From JBOGHU01 sp050742255 (GTDB lineage Bacteria; Actinomycetota; Acidimicrobiia; Acidimicrobiales; CADCSY01), in the NCBI GenBank assembly GCA_050742255.1, contig JBOGHU010000110.1, positions 1 to 11,777 on the forward strand: 11,777 nt of DNA. The letters run 5' to 3'. Below the pieces are notes generated by a model that had not been told where the DNA came from, did no database searches, and was given only the letters and a program-made list of their open reading frames with translations. Position numbers and translations under genes: made by a program. Below, in pieces: positions 5,541 through 11,777 of the stretch. Position 1 is the stretch's first letter, and the number at the start of each line of letters is the position of its first letter.

Positions 5541-7528
5541 GGCAGCACCGAACGGGTGAGGAAGAAGGCCAGCAACAGGGCGGCCCCGGCCGCCACCCCG
5601 AGGGCGTAGTTGCGGACGTAGCCGGTCTGCACCGACCGCAGCCGGGCGCCACCCGAGCGCACCAAGGAGCCCACGCCGTTGACCAGACCGTCGATCCCCC
5701 GGCGGTCGACCACGCTCTCGGTGAAGTCGGCGAAGGCCCGCCCCGGCCCGCCGAAGAGGGCAGCCAACCCCTCGTCGACGCGCCACCCCCGGCGCAGGAG
5801 CTCCGGCTCGAAGCGGTCGGTGGGCCCGGCGGCACGCAGGTAGACGGCCCGGGCGGCGAGGATCCCCAGCCCGGCGCCGACCAGGGCGATGGCGGCCAGG
5901 GTGACCTGGGAGCCGGTGCCGACGGAGAGCTGGTGGAGGTTCCCCTCGAAGACCGGTTCGAGGAAGTGCTCCAGCCGCAGGCTGCCGGGGAGGTTGAGGA
6001 CCCCTGCGGTGGCCGCTCCGGCGGCCAGCACCACCAGCGGGACCCACATCACCGGCGGCGACTCGTGGGGGCGCACCTCATGGCGCCCCTCCACCGCGAC
6101 CGGGGCCCGCCCGGCCCCGCCGGCCGCCGGCGTGGCTGCCGCCGGCTCGTGCTCGGGGGTGGCCAGGGACGCCTCCACCGGCTCCCCGGCCCCGACCTGG
6201 GCCCAGCGGGGCTCGCCGTAGAAGACCAGGAACACCTGGCGGCTCATGTAGTAGGCGGTGAGGAGGGCGGTCACCACGCCCACCGCCCACAGGGCCGGGC
6301 TGAGGTCCCAGGTGGCGGCGAGGATCTCGTCCTTGGACCAGAACCCCGAGAACGGGGGGATGCCGGCGATGGCCAGCCAGGCCACGATGAACGTGCCGGC
6401 GGTGATGGGCATGAGCCGGGCCAGCCCCCCCATGCGCCGCATGTCCTGCTCGGCGTGGAGCCCGTGCATGACCGAGCCGGCACCGAGGAAGAGCAGGGCC
6501 TTGAAGAAGGCGTGGGTGACCATGTGGAAGATGGCGGCCACGTAGGCCCCCGAACCCACGGCCAGGAACATGTAGCCGAGCTGGGAGATGGTGGAGTACG
6601 CCAGCACCCGCTTGATGTCGCGCTGGGCCAGCGCGCAGGTGGCGGCGAAGAGGGCGGTGACGGCCCCCACCACCGCGATCACGGTGAGGACGTCCGGCGC
6701 CTGGGCCAGGACGGGATTGACCCGGGCCATCAGGTACACGCCGGAGGTCACCATGGTGGCGGCGTGGATCAGCGCCGAGACCGGGGTGGGGCCCTCCATG
6801 GCGTCGGGGAGCCACACGTACAGGGGCAGCTGGGCCGACTTCCCCACCGCGCCGACGAACAGCAGCAGGGCGATCGCCGTGGCGGTGGTCTCGGGGAGGC
6901 GTGAGGCGCCCTCGAGGATGCCCTCCTCGCCGGCGTAGGCGAGGGTGCCGAGGGCGAAGAAGGTGAGGAACATGGCGACCATGAAGCCCCAGTCCCCGAC
7001 CCGGTTGGTGATGAAGGCCTTCTTGCCCGCCACGGCCGCCGTCTCGCGGTCGAACCAGAACGAGATGAGGAGGTACGAGCACACCCCCACCCCCTCCCAC
7101 CCGAGGAAGGTGAACAGGAGGTTGTCGCCCAGCACCAGGACCAGCATCGAGAAGGCGAACAGGTTGAGGTACGCGAAGAAGGTGGCGTAGCGGCGGTCGC
7201 CGTGCATGTAGCCGATCGAGTACAGGTGGATGAGCGACCCCACGCCGCTGACGAACAGCACCATGGTCATCGACAGCGGGTCGACCAGGAACCCCACGTC
7301 GACCGAGAGCCCCCCCGCCGGGATCCACTCGAACACCTTGAAGACGAACTGGCGCTCCTCCCGTTCGAGCAGGCCGGCCAAGGTGACCAGGCCGGCCACG
7401 AAGGAGCCGGCGACCGCGGCCGTGGCCAGCCACCCGGCGGCGGGCTCGCCCAGCTTCCGGCCCGCCACCACCAAGACCAGGGACCCGGCCAGGGGCAGGG
7501 CGGGGACCAACCACACGGCATCGAGCAT
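5537..7528 (-). CDS. nuoL: NADH-quinone oxidoreductase subunit L (NuoL), 663 aa
   Basis: NuoL (ND5) is the distal proton pump; its long C-terminal amphipathic helix runs along the membrane arm and ends in an extra transmembrane helix. Key residues seen are Glu145 in FLGWEGVGVCSYLLI, Lys230 in VGAVGKSAQLPLYVWLPDAM, His255 in SALIHAATMV, the broken helix RDIKRVLAYSTISQLGYMF (303-321), Lys343 in THAFFKALLFLGAGS, and Lys399-Asp400 in GFWSKDEIL. The conserved HESPPVM motif (488-494) precedes the last core helices, and the lateral helix lies at about 575-630. An Ala/Pro/Gly-rich insert at about 447-478 lengthens the loop before HESPPVM. Start is ATG at 7528-7526. Unlike every neighbour it does not overlap the preceding gene: 143 bases separate it from nuoK. 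Confidence 0.97.
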   Translation of the reverse strand: MLDAVWLVPALPLAGSLVLVVAGRKLGEPAAGWLATAAVAGSFVAGLVTLAGLLEREERQFVFKVFEWIPAGGLSVDVGFLVDPLSMTMVLFVSGVGSLIHLYSIGYMHGDRRYATFFAYLNLFAFSMLVLVLGDNLLFTFLGWEGVGVCSYLLISFWFDRETAAVAGKKAFITNRVGDWGFMVAMFLTFFALGTLAYAGEEGILEGASRLPETTATAIALLLFVGAVGKSAQLPLYVWLPDAMEGPTPVSALIHAATMVTSGVYLMARVNPVLAQAPDVLTVIAVVGAVTALFAATCALAQRDIKRVLAYSTISQLGYMFLAVGSGAYVAAIFHMVTHAFFKALLFLGAGSVMHGLHAEQDMRRMGGLARLMPITAGTFIVAWLAIAGIPPFSGFWSKDEILAATWDLSPALWAVGVVTALLTAYYMSRQVFLVFYGEPRWAQVGAGEPVEASLATPEHEPAAATPAAGGAGRAPVAVEGRHEVRPHESPPVMWVPLVVLAAGAATAGVLNLPGSLRLEHFLEPVFEGNLHQLSVGTGSQVTLAAIALVGAGLGILAARAVYLRAAGPTDRFEPELLRRGWRVDEGLAALFGGPGRAFADFTESVVDRRGIDGLVNGVGSLVRSGGARLRSVQTGYVRNYALGVAAGAALLLAFFLTRSVLP

Positions 7529-7537
7529 CGGGCGCCG

Positions 7538-7543
7538 ACCCTA
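7538..7543 (-). promoter_or_regulatory. Weak candidate internal -10 box or ribosome binding site before nuoL
   Basis: The minus strand reads TAGGGT, 9 bases before the nuoL ATG. It fits the TANNNT pattern and could mark a short-leader internal promoter, but no -35 box is seen. The TAGGG part could instead act as a weak ribosome binding site. Apart from this and palindrome copy B, the 143-base gap 7529-7671 holds nothing I can identify beyond a small 5-bp inverted repeat (AGCCC at 7548-7552, GGGCT at 7559-7563). Confidence 0.2.
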
Positions 7544-7598
7544 CCCGAGCCCGGCTGTGGGCTGCGCTCCCGGACGGGGGTGGCCGCTCCCACCGGTC

Positions 7599-7647
7599 GC
7601 TCTCCGGTCATGGGACGTCGCCCCCCGACGGCCAGCGGCCGGAGAGC
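7599..7647. repeat. 49-bp palindromic element, copy B, between nuoK and nuoL
   Basis: It has the same length as the element at 1205-1253 and is identical to it at 39 of 49 positions. The outer 9-bp stem (GCTCTCCGG with CCGGAGAGC) and the inner 5-bp stem (CGTCG with CGACG) are intact around the loop CCCCC. The middle of the stem is looser, with two wobble pairs and three mismatches. It begins 24 bases after the nuoK stop in the direction of transcription. In RNA it would form a strong hairpin between nuoK and nuoL. There is no T-tract, so an intrinsic terminator is unlikely. Confidence 0.8.
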
Positions 7648-7671
7648 GCGCCGGCGGCACGGAGGCGGCGC

Positions 7672-7977
7672 CTACCCGCGCAGCAGGGAGACGTCGTCGG
7701 CGGTGGCGCCGGGGCGGCGGCGGATGATGGCCACGATGATGCCCAGGCCCACCACCACCTCGGCCGCCGCCACCACCAGCACGAAGAACACCACGACCTG
7801 CCCGCCGATGTCGTCGAGCATGCGGGCGAAGGTGACGAAGGTCAGGTTGACGGCGTTGAGCATCAGCTCCACGCACATGAACATGACGAGAGGGTTGCGG
7901 CGGACCAGCAGCCCCAGGCTCCCGACGGTGAACACCACCGCGGCCAGCGTGAGGTACCAGGTGGCGGTGACCGTCAC
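7672..7977 (-). CDS. nuoK: NADH-quinone oxidoreductase subunit K (NuoK), 101 aa
   Basis: NuoK (ND4L) is a three-helix membrane subunit that forms part of the proton path between the quinone-site region and the antiporter subunits. The two buried glutamates required for pumping are present: Glu37 in MCVELMLNAVNL and Glu73 in AAAEVVVGLGI, matching E. coli E36 and E72. The length is the family norm. GTG at 7977-7975 shares GTGA with the nuoJ stop, and GAGGA lies just upstream. It is the last gene of the tightly overlapping block nuoG-H-I-J-K before the 143-base gap. Confidence 0.97.
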   Translation of the reverse strand: MTVTATWYLTLAAVVFTVGSLGLLVRRNPLVMFMCVELMLNAVNLTFVTFARMLDDIGGQVVVFFVLVVAAAEVVVGLGIIVAIIRRRPGATADDVSLLRG

Positions 7978-8537
7978 CCGTCCTCACCCGCCCCCTCGGC
8001 GCCGGGACCGGGCCCGGCACCGGCCCGGGGTCGACGGGCCAGCACCACCGCCCCCACCACGGCGATCACCAGCAGGGCCGAGGTCACCTCGAACGCGAAC
8101 ACGTAGTCGGTGAAGAGCGCCCGGGCCAGGATGGCGATGTCGGGCTCGTCGCCACCGAGCGCGCCGGTCAGAGAGCGGGCGCCGGAGCTCACCGGGGTGG
8201 CCTGCACCGCCAGCAGGGCGATGAGGCCCAGGCTCAGCGCCGCCACCACGCCCGCCACCGGCCGCTGGCCGGCCAGGGGCTCGGTCCGGAGGTTCTCGGC
8301 CACGTCCACCCCCAGCAGCATGATCACGAAGAGGAACAGCACCACGATGGCCCCGGCATAGACGATCACCTGGACGGCGGCGAGGAAGTGGGCCTCCTGG
8401 GCCACGAACAGCACGGCGATGCCGAAGAGGGTCATCACCAGCATGAGCGCCGAGTGCACCGGGTTGGCGGCCAGGACCACCCCCAGGGCCCCGGCCACGC
8501 AGGCGGCCCCGGCCACGGCGAACACGGCCACCTCCAT
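7974..8537 (-). CDS. nuoJ: NADH-quinone oxidoreductase subunit J (NuoJ), 187 aa
   Basis: NuoJ (ND6) is a five-helix membrane subunit whose third helix has a bulge thought to relay conformational change to the proton channels. That helix is evident as VQVIVYAGAIVVLFLFVIML (55-74), including the conserved Tyr60. Other helices lie at about 3-22, 29-48, 92-112 and 150-168. The C-terminal tail (169-187) is rich in Gly, Ala and Pro, with several acidic residues. ATG at 8537-8535 overlaps the nuoI stop by one base; GTG at 8540-8538, immediately before it, would give a GTGA overlap like its neighbours and cannot be ruled out. Confidence 0.95.
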   Translation of the reverse strand: MEVAVFAVAGAACVAGALGVVLAANPVHSALMLVMTLFGIAVLFVAQEAHFLAAVQVIVYAGAIVVLFLFVIMLLGVDVAENLRTEPLAGQRPVAGVVAALSLGLIALLAVQATPVSSGARSLTGALGGDEPDIAILARALFTDYVFAFEVTSALLVIAVVGAVVLARRPRAGAGPGPGAEGAGEDG

Positions 8538-9277
8538 CACGGGCCGCCCCCAGGCTGCTCGGCCGGCGAGGGGCCCGGCGGGGCAGCCCGTCGCCGGGCG
8601 TCGGCGGTCCGCTCCCCGGGGGCGGTGGTGGGATCGGCGCCCTCCACCTCGACGGGCACGTCCATGTCGGTGGGCGGCGCCAGCTCGGGGTCGGGGCACT
8701 GGCCCTGCTCGGGGGCCCGCACGCCGTAGCCCAGCTCGCCCGCCCACGCCACCCGGCCCTCGTAGGCGGCCTGTCCCCCCGGTGAGGTGGCCCGCATCCA
8801 GGCCGAGGTGTGGGTGTCCTCCCCCTCCCGCCAGTCCTCCCAGGGGAGCTGGCGGGGCCGGCCGCGGTCGTCGACCAGCAGCTCGTCGCGGGTGTAGATG
8901 GCGTCGGCCCGGTTGGTGAAGGAGAACTCGAAGAGCTTGGACTCGGTGATGGCCTCGGTGGGGCAGGCCTCCACGCACAGGTCGCAGTGGATGCAGCGCA
9001 GGTAGTTGATCTCGTACACGAAGCCCCACCGCTCGCCCGGGGAGACGGGGTCGTCGGGGGGGTTGTCGGCGCCGCGCACGTAGATGCAGCGGGCCGGGCA
9101 GACGCCCGCGCACAGCTCGCAGCCGATGCACTTCTCCATGCCGTCCTCGTAGCGGTTGAGGACGTGGCGGCCGTGGAGGCGGATGGGCTTGGGCCGCTTC
9201 TCCTGGGGGTAGCGCCCGGTCACCCGAGGGCCGAACATGGTCTTGAGCGTCACCCGGAAGCTGTCGAAGTAGCCCAT
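8537..9277 (-). CDS. nuoI: NADH-quinone oxidoreductase subunit I (NuoI), 246 aa
   Basis: NuoI (TYKY) is the 8Fe ferredoxin-like subunit that holds clusters N6a and N6b, carrying electrons from NuoG to NuoB. Both 4Fe-4S motifs are complete: CIGCELCAGVCP (Cys50, 53, 56, 60) and CIHCDLCVEACP (Cys95, 98, 101, 105). The N-terminus (FDSFRVTLKTMFGP) is the usual membrane-facing helix. After about residue 185 the chain becomes a Pro/Glu/Ala-rich hydrophilic tail of about 60 residues, making the protein longer than common NuoI proteins. ATG at 9277-9275 overlaps the nuoH stop by one base, and GGAGGTGG lies at good distance upstream. Confidence 0.97.
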   Translation of the reverse strand: MGYFDSFRVTLKTMFGPRVTGRYPQEKRPKPIRLHGRHVLNRYEDGMEKCIGCELCAGVCPARCIYVRGADNPPDDPVSPGERWGFVYEINYLRCIHCDLCVEACPTEAITESKLFEFSFTNRADAIYTRDELLVDDRGRPRQLPWEDWREGEDTHTSAWMRATSPGGQAAYEGRVAWAGELGYGVRAPEQGQCPDPELAPPTDMDVPVEVEGADPTTAPGERTADARRRAAPPGPSPAEQPGGGP

Positions 9278-10473
9278 CAGCCCGCCACCTCCCCGTACCG
9301 GTCGACCCGGCGCTGGGCCGCCACCCGGATGGCGACCCCGAGCGACACACCGGCCATGACGAAGGTGGCCAGAGCCACCGCCACCACCAGCGCCGGGTTC
9401 CAGTCCTGGTCCCGCCCGATGCCGATGGCGCCGATGAACAGCAGCCAGCCCAGGGACAGGGGGATGAGCCGCTTCCAGCCCAGGTCCATGAGCTGGTCGT
9501 AGCGGAGCCGGGGCAGGCTGGCCCGGATCCACACGAAGGCGAACAGGAAGAAGCCCAGCTTGAGCCCGAACCAGAGGAACGACCACAGCACGGCAGGGCC
9601 GAAGGGCGCCGGGCCCGCCGGCCCACCCAGGAAGAGGGTGACGATGATGGCCGACATGGTGATGACGTTCATGAACTCGGCCAGGAAGAACATCCCGAAG
9701 CGGATGGAGGAGTACTCGGTGTGGAAGCCACCGACCAGCTCCTGCTCGGCCTCGACCAGGTCGAACGGCGGCCGGTTGAGCTCGGCGGTGGCGGCCACAA
9801 AGAAGATGGCGAAGGGGACCCCGGCGGTACGGACCAGGTTCCAGTCCACGACGCTCCCGGCCTGGGACGCCACGATCTCGTGGGTCGAGAGCGAGCCGGC
9901 GAGGAGCACCACCGCCACCACCGACAGCCCCAGGGCGGCCTCGTAGCTGATCATCTGGGCCGAGGCCCGCACCGCGCCCAGCAGCGGGTACTTGGAGCCC
10001 GAGGACCACCCCGCCAGCATGACCCCGTACACCGCCACCGACGACATGGCCAGGAGGAACAGCACACCCACCGGGGGGTCGGCCACCTGCAGGAAGGTCT
10101 GGCGCCCGAACAGCTCCACCGTGCCGTCCTCCCCACCCGTGAACACACCCCCGATGGGCACGATGGTGAAGGTCAGGAACGCCGGGGCCACCGACAGGTA
10201 CGGGGCCAGGCGGTAGACGGGCCTGTCGGCCCGGTCGGGGGAGAGGTCCTCCTTGAAGATGAGCTTGATCCCGTCGGCCAGGGTCTGGAGCAACCCCCAC
10301 CGGCCGGCCCGGGCCGGCCCCACCCGGCTCTGCATGTCGGCGATGACCTTGCGCTCGAACCAGATCATGAAGATGACACCGACGACAACGAAGCCGAACC
10401 CGATGACCGCCTTGGCCGCCACCAGCACCACGTCACCCAGGTCCACGCCGTCGGCGAAGAGGGGGTCGCCCAT
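9277..10473 (-). CDS. nuoH: NADH-quinone oxidoreductase subunit H (NuoH), 398 aa
   Basis: NuoH (ND1) is the membrane subunit that forms the quinone chamber with NuoB and NuoD and links electron transfer to proton pumping. It shows the family signatures GPARAGRWGLLQTLADGIKL (52-71) followed by IFKED, and FVAATAELNRPPFDLVEAEQ (225-244) followed by ELVGGFHTEYSS. The latter is the acidic cytoplasmic loop lining the quinone path. It has about eight helices; the length is within the family range, with a short basic C-terminus. ATG at 10473-10471 overlaps the nuoG stop by one base, with GGAGAGG upstream. The next gene, nuoI, overlaps by one base. Confidence 0.97.
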   Translation of the reverse strand: MGDPLFADGVDLGDVVLVAAKAVIGFGFVVVGVIFMIWFERKVIADMQSRVGPARAGRWGLLQTLADGIKLIFKEDLSPDRADRPVYRLAPYLSVAPAFLTFTIVPIGGVFTGGEDGTVELFGRQTFLQVADPPVGVLFLLAMSSVAVYGVMLAGWSSGSKYPLLGAVRASAQMISYEAALGLSVVAVVLLAGSLSTHEIVASQAGSVVDWNLVRTAGVPFAIFFVAATAELNRPPFDLVEAEQELVGGFHTEYSSIRFGMFFLAEFMNVITMSAIIVTLFLGGPAGPAPFGPAVLWSFLWFGLKLGFFLFAFVWIRASLPRLRYDQLMDLGWKRLIPLSLGWLLFIGAIGIGRDQDWNPALVVAVALATFVMAGVSLGVAIRVAAQRRVDRYGEVAG

Positions 10474-11777
10474 CAGCCCGGCCTCTCCAGGCGGACCTCG
10501 GTGACCGCCCGGGCGGCGTCGATGAGGTCGGCGGCGAGGGCCCCGGGCTGGTTGAAGGCCAGGTGGGCCGTACCCGCCGGCACCTCGGGGTCGGCGACGG
10601 CGGCCACCACCACCGCCCCCCGGCGGCTGGTGACCCGCACCCGGTCACCGCTGGCCACCCCCAGGCGGTCGAGGTGGGCGGGGTTCACCCGGAGCCGGGC
10701 CCCCGGCACCAGGCCGGCGAGCGACGGAGAGCGCTGCACCAGGGTCCCGCCGTCGTACAGCCGCCGGGACGAGACCAGCCGGAGCGTGTCGGCGCCGACC
10801 GCCGGGGGGGGCGTGGGCACGGGGGGGGTGAACCGCAGCGGCGGCGGTCGGTCGGTCGGGCCCGGCGGCGGTGGGCCCGAGGGACCCGTCCCCCCCGGGT
10901 CGGCCTCGGCCCCCGAGCCAGTCACCGCCAACCGGTCCTGGCCCATCTGGGACTCGGCCCCGGCGATCTCGGGCGCCTCGGTCTGGGCCATGGTGGGCGG
11001 GACGGTGGTGGCGACGTCGTCGACCGCCCCGGCCACGATGCCGTCCCGCCCCTCGGGGGACGCCAGCCGGGCCCGGGTGATCCCGGCATGGGACGGCGCC
11101 AGGCGCTCGATCTCGTCCCAGATCCCCTCCCAGGACTCCAGCCCGAGGTCGCCGTCGAGGCGGGCGGCCAGCTCGGCGGCGATCATCCAGTCCGGCCGGG
11201 CCGTGCCCGGTGGGGTGACCTTCTGGTTCAGGCGGCTGACCCGACCCTCGAGGTTGGTGGTCGTCCCCGGCTTCTCGGCGTAGCCGGCCGCGGGCAGGAC
11301 CACGTCGGCCTGGCGGGCCGACTCGGTCAGGAAGCAGTCGACGGCGAGCACGAAGCCGGTGTTGTCGAGGGCTCTCCGGGCCAGGTCCCGGTCGGGGAAG
11401 TCCGCCAGGGGGTCGGCGCCCAGGAGCACGAGGCCGGTGATGCGGCCCTCGGCGGCGGCGGCGAGGGTGCCGGCGGCGTCGAGGCCGGCCTCGGCCGGGA
11501 GGGGTCCCCACGCCCCACTGAACCACCGTCGCCCCTCCTCCAGGCCCACCCGGCCGGGGAGGAGCCCGGGGGCCAGGCCCATGTCGAGGGCGCCGTGGAC
11601 GTTGGCCCGGCGGAGCACGGGCAGGAACCGGGCCTGGGGGCGGGCGGCGAGCAGGGCGCCGGCGGCTTCGACGACGGGCGCCGGGGACTCGGCCAGCGAC
11701 GGGCGCCCCACCACGCAGACCACCGACCCCGTGGCCAGCGCCTCGGCGGCGCAGGCGGCGGCGGGGTCGGCCCGGGC
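10473..11777 (-). CDS. nuoG: NADH-quinone oxidoreductase subunit G (NuoG), C-terminal 434 aa
   Basis: NuoG is the large peripheral-arm subunit related to molybdopterin oxidoreductases. Its iron-sulfur clusters are in the N-terminal part, outside the window, so they cannot be checked. The visible part carries the end of the molybdopterin-type domain: LVLLGADPLADFP (116-128 of the fragment), FLTESARQADVVLPAAGYAE (149-168) and TTTNLEGRVSRLNQ (172-185). A low-complexity linker rich in Pro, Gly and Ala follows (about 255-328). Then comes the C-terminal dinucleotide-binding-like domain (about 330-430), with LRVNPAHLDRLGVASGDRVR (362-381) and HLAFNQPG (405-412). The frame is open to the right edge. 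The subunit name rests on these signatures plus its place before nuoH; the linker is longer than I expect for this family. Confidence 0.92.
   Translation of the reverse strand, partial: ARADPAAACAAEALATGSVVCVVGRPSLAESPAPVVEAAGALLAARPQARFLPVLRRANVHGALDMGLAPGLLPGRVGLEEGRRWFSGAWGPLPAEAGLDAAGTLAAAAEGRITGLVLLGADPLADFPDRDLARRALDNTGFVLAVDCFLTESARQADVVLPAAGYAEKPGTTTNLEGRVSRLNQKVTPPGTARPDWMIAAELAARLDGDLGLESWEGIWDEIERLAPSHAGITRARLASPEGRDGIVAGAVDDVATTVPPTMAQTEAPEIAGAESQMGQDRLAVTGSGAEADPGGTGPSGPPPPGPTDRPPPLRFTPPVPTPPPAVGADTLRLVSSRRLYDGGTLVQRSPSLAGLVPGARLRVNPAHLDRLGVASGDRVRVTSRRGAVVVAAVADPEVPAGTAHLAFNQPGALAADLIDAARAVTEVRLERPG

Noticed and set aside
3852..5609. Long plus-strand frame with a Glu/Gly/His/Gln-rich product.
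   Set aside because: It is the opposite-strand shadow of nuoM and nuoN; GC-rich codons with G/C in third position produce open antisense frames of this composition.
2446..5835. A single minus-strand reading frame of more than 1100 codons suggesting a giant fusion protein.
   Set aside because: Only its last 512 codons look like protein (NuoN). The rest is Arg/Pro/His-rich antisense-like sequence out of frame with nuoM and nuoL, which are strongly supported across the same bases.
3981..7528. nuoL, nuoM and nuoN as an Mrp-type sodium/proton antiporter operon.
   Set aside because: The three share an ancestor with Mrp subunits, but their context with nuoG-K and the NuoL lateral-helix region identify complex I.
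7599..7647. Copy B as the end of the nuoG-K transcript.
   Set aside because: There is no T-tract, and nuoL/M/N follow in the same direction without a convincing promoter, so readthrough is more likely.
1..11777. A new defence, mobile or biosynthetic system.
   Set aside because: Nearly all bases belong to recognised complex I genes plus two ordinary enzyme families. No transposase, nuclease, toxin or CRISPR array is seen; the unexplained part is limited to the palindrome family and the gene order.

Overview
The window is a very GC-rich stretch (third codon positions are almost all G or C) that carries most of a respiratory complex I (NADH-quinone oxidoreductase, nuo) locus. GTG starts are frequent, genes are packed with 1-4 base overlaps, and the nuoA promoter looks like an actinobacterial leaderless promoter. 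Together with the Ala/Pro/Glu-rich protein tails, this points to an actinomycete-type (Actinomycetota) bacterium. A lineage such as Acidimicrobiia would fit, but the class cannot be fixed from this sequence alone.

Layout, read on the minus strand from right to left: the C-terminal part of nuoG (cut by the right edge), then nuoH, nuoI, nuoJ, nuoK, a 143-base gap, nuoL, nuoM, nuoN, and ten bases later a GNAT acetyltransferase gene that appears to end this transcription unit. A cysteine hydrolase (isochorismatase family) on the plus strand converges on the acetyltransferase gene, and their coding ends overlap by 35 bases. Beyond the divergent intergenic region at 1141-1282, a second minus-strand unit begins: nuoA, nuoB and the first 102 codons of what must be nuoC, cut by the left edge. 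The usual A-to-N order is therefore permuted: G-H-I-J-K-L-M-N comes first and A-B-C comes after it. nuoD, nuoE and nuoF are not in the window.

The proteins fit together as one enzyme. NuoB and NuoI carry iron-sulfur clusters on the route to quinone, NuoG is part of the peripheral electron-input arm, NuoH and NuoA/J/K form the membrane region next to the quinone site, and NuoL/M/N are the antiporter-like proton pumps. The key charged residues are present in every pump subunit I checked, so the complex looks functional.

Only two noncoding gaps exceed 100 bases, and each holds a copy of the same 49-base palindrome (1205-1253 and 7599-7647; 39 of 49 positions identical). One sits between the divergent nuoA and cysteine hydrolase promoters; the other sits between nuoK and nuoL. 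This palindrome family and the permuted gene order are the most notable things here. I see no CRISPR array, tRNA, rRNA, insertion sequence or phage gene, and no plainly new enzymatic system.
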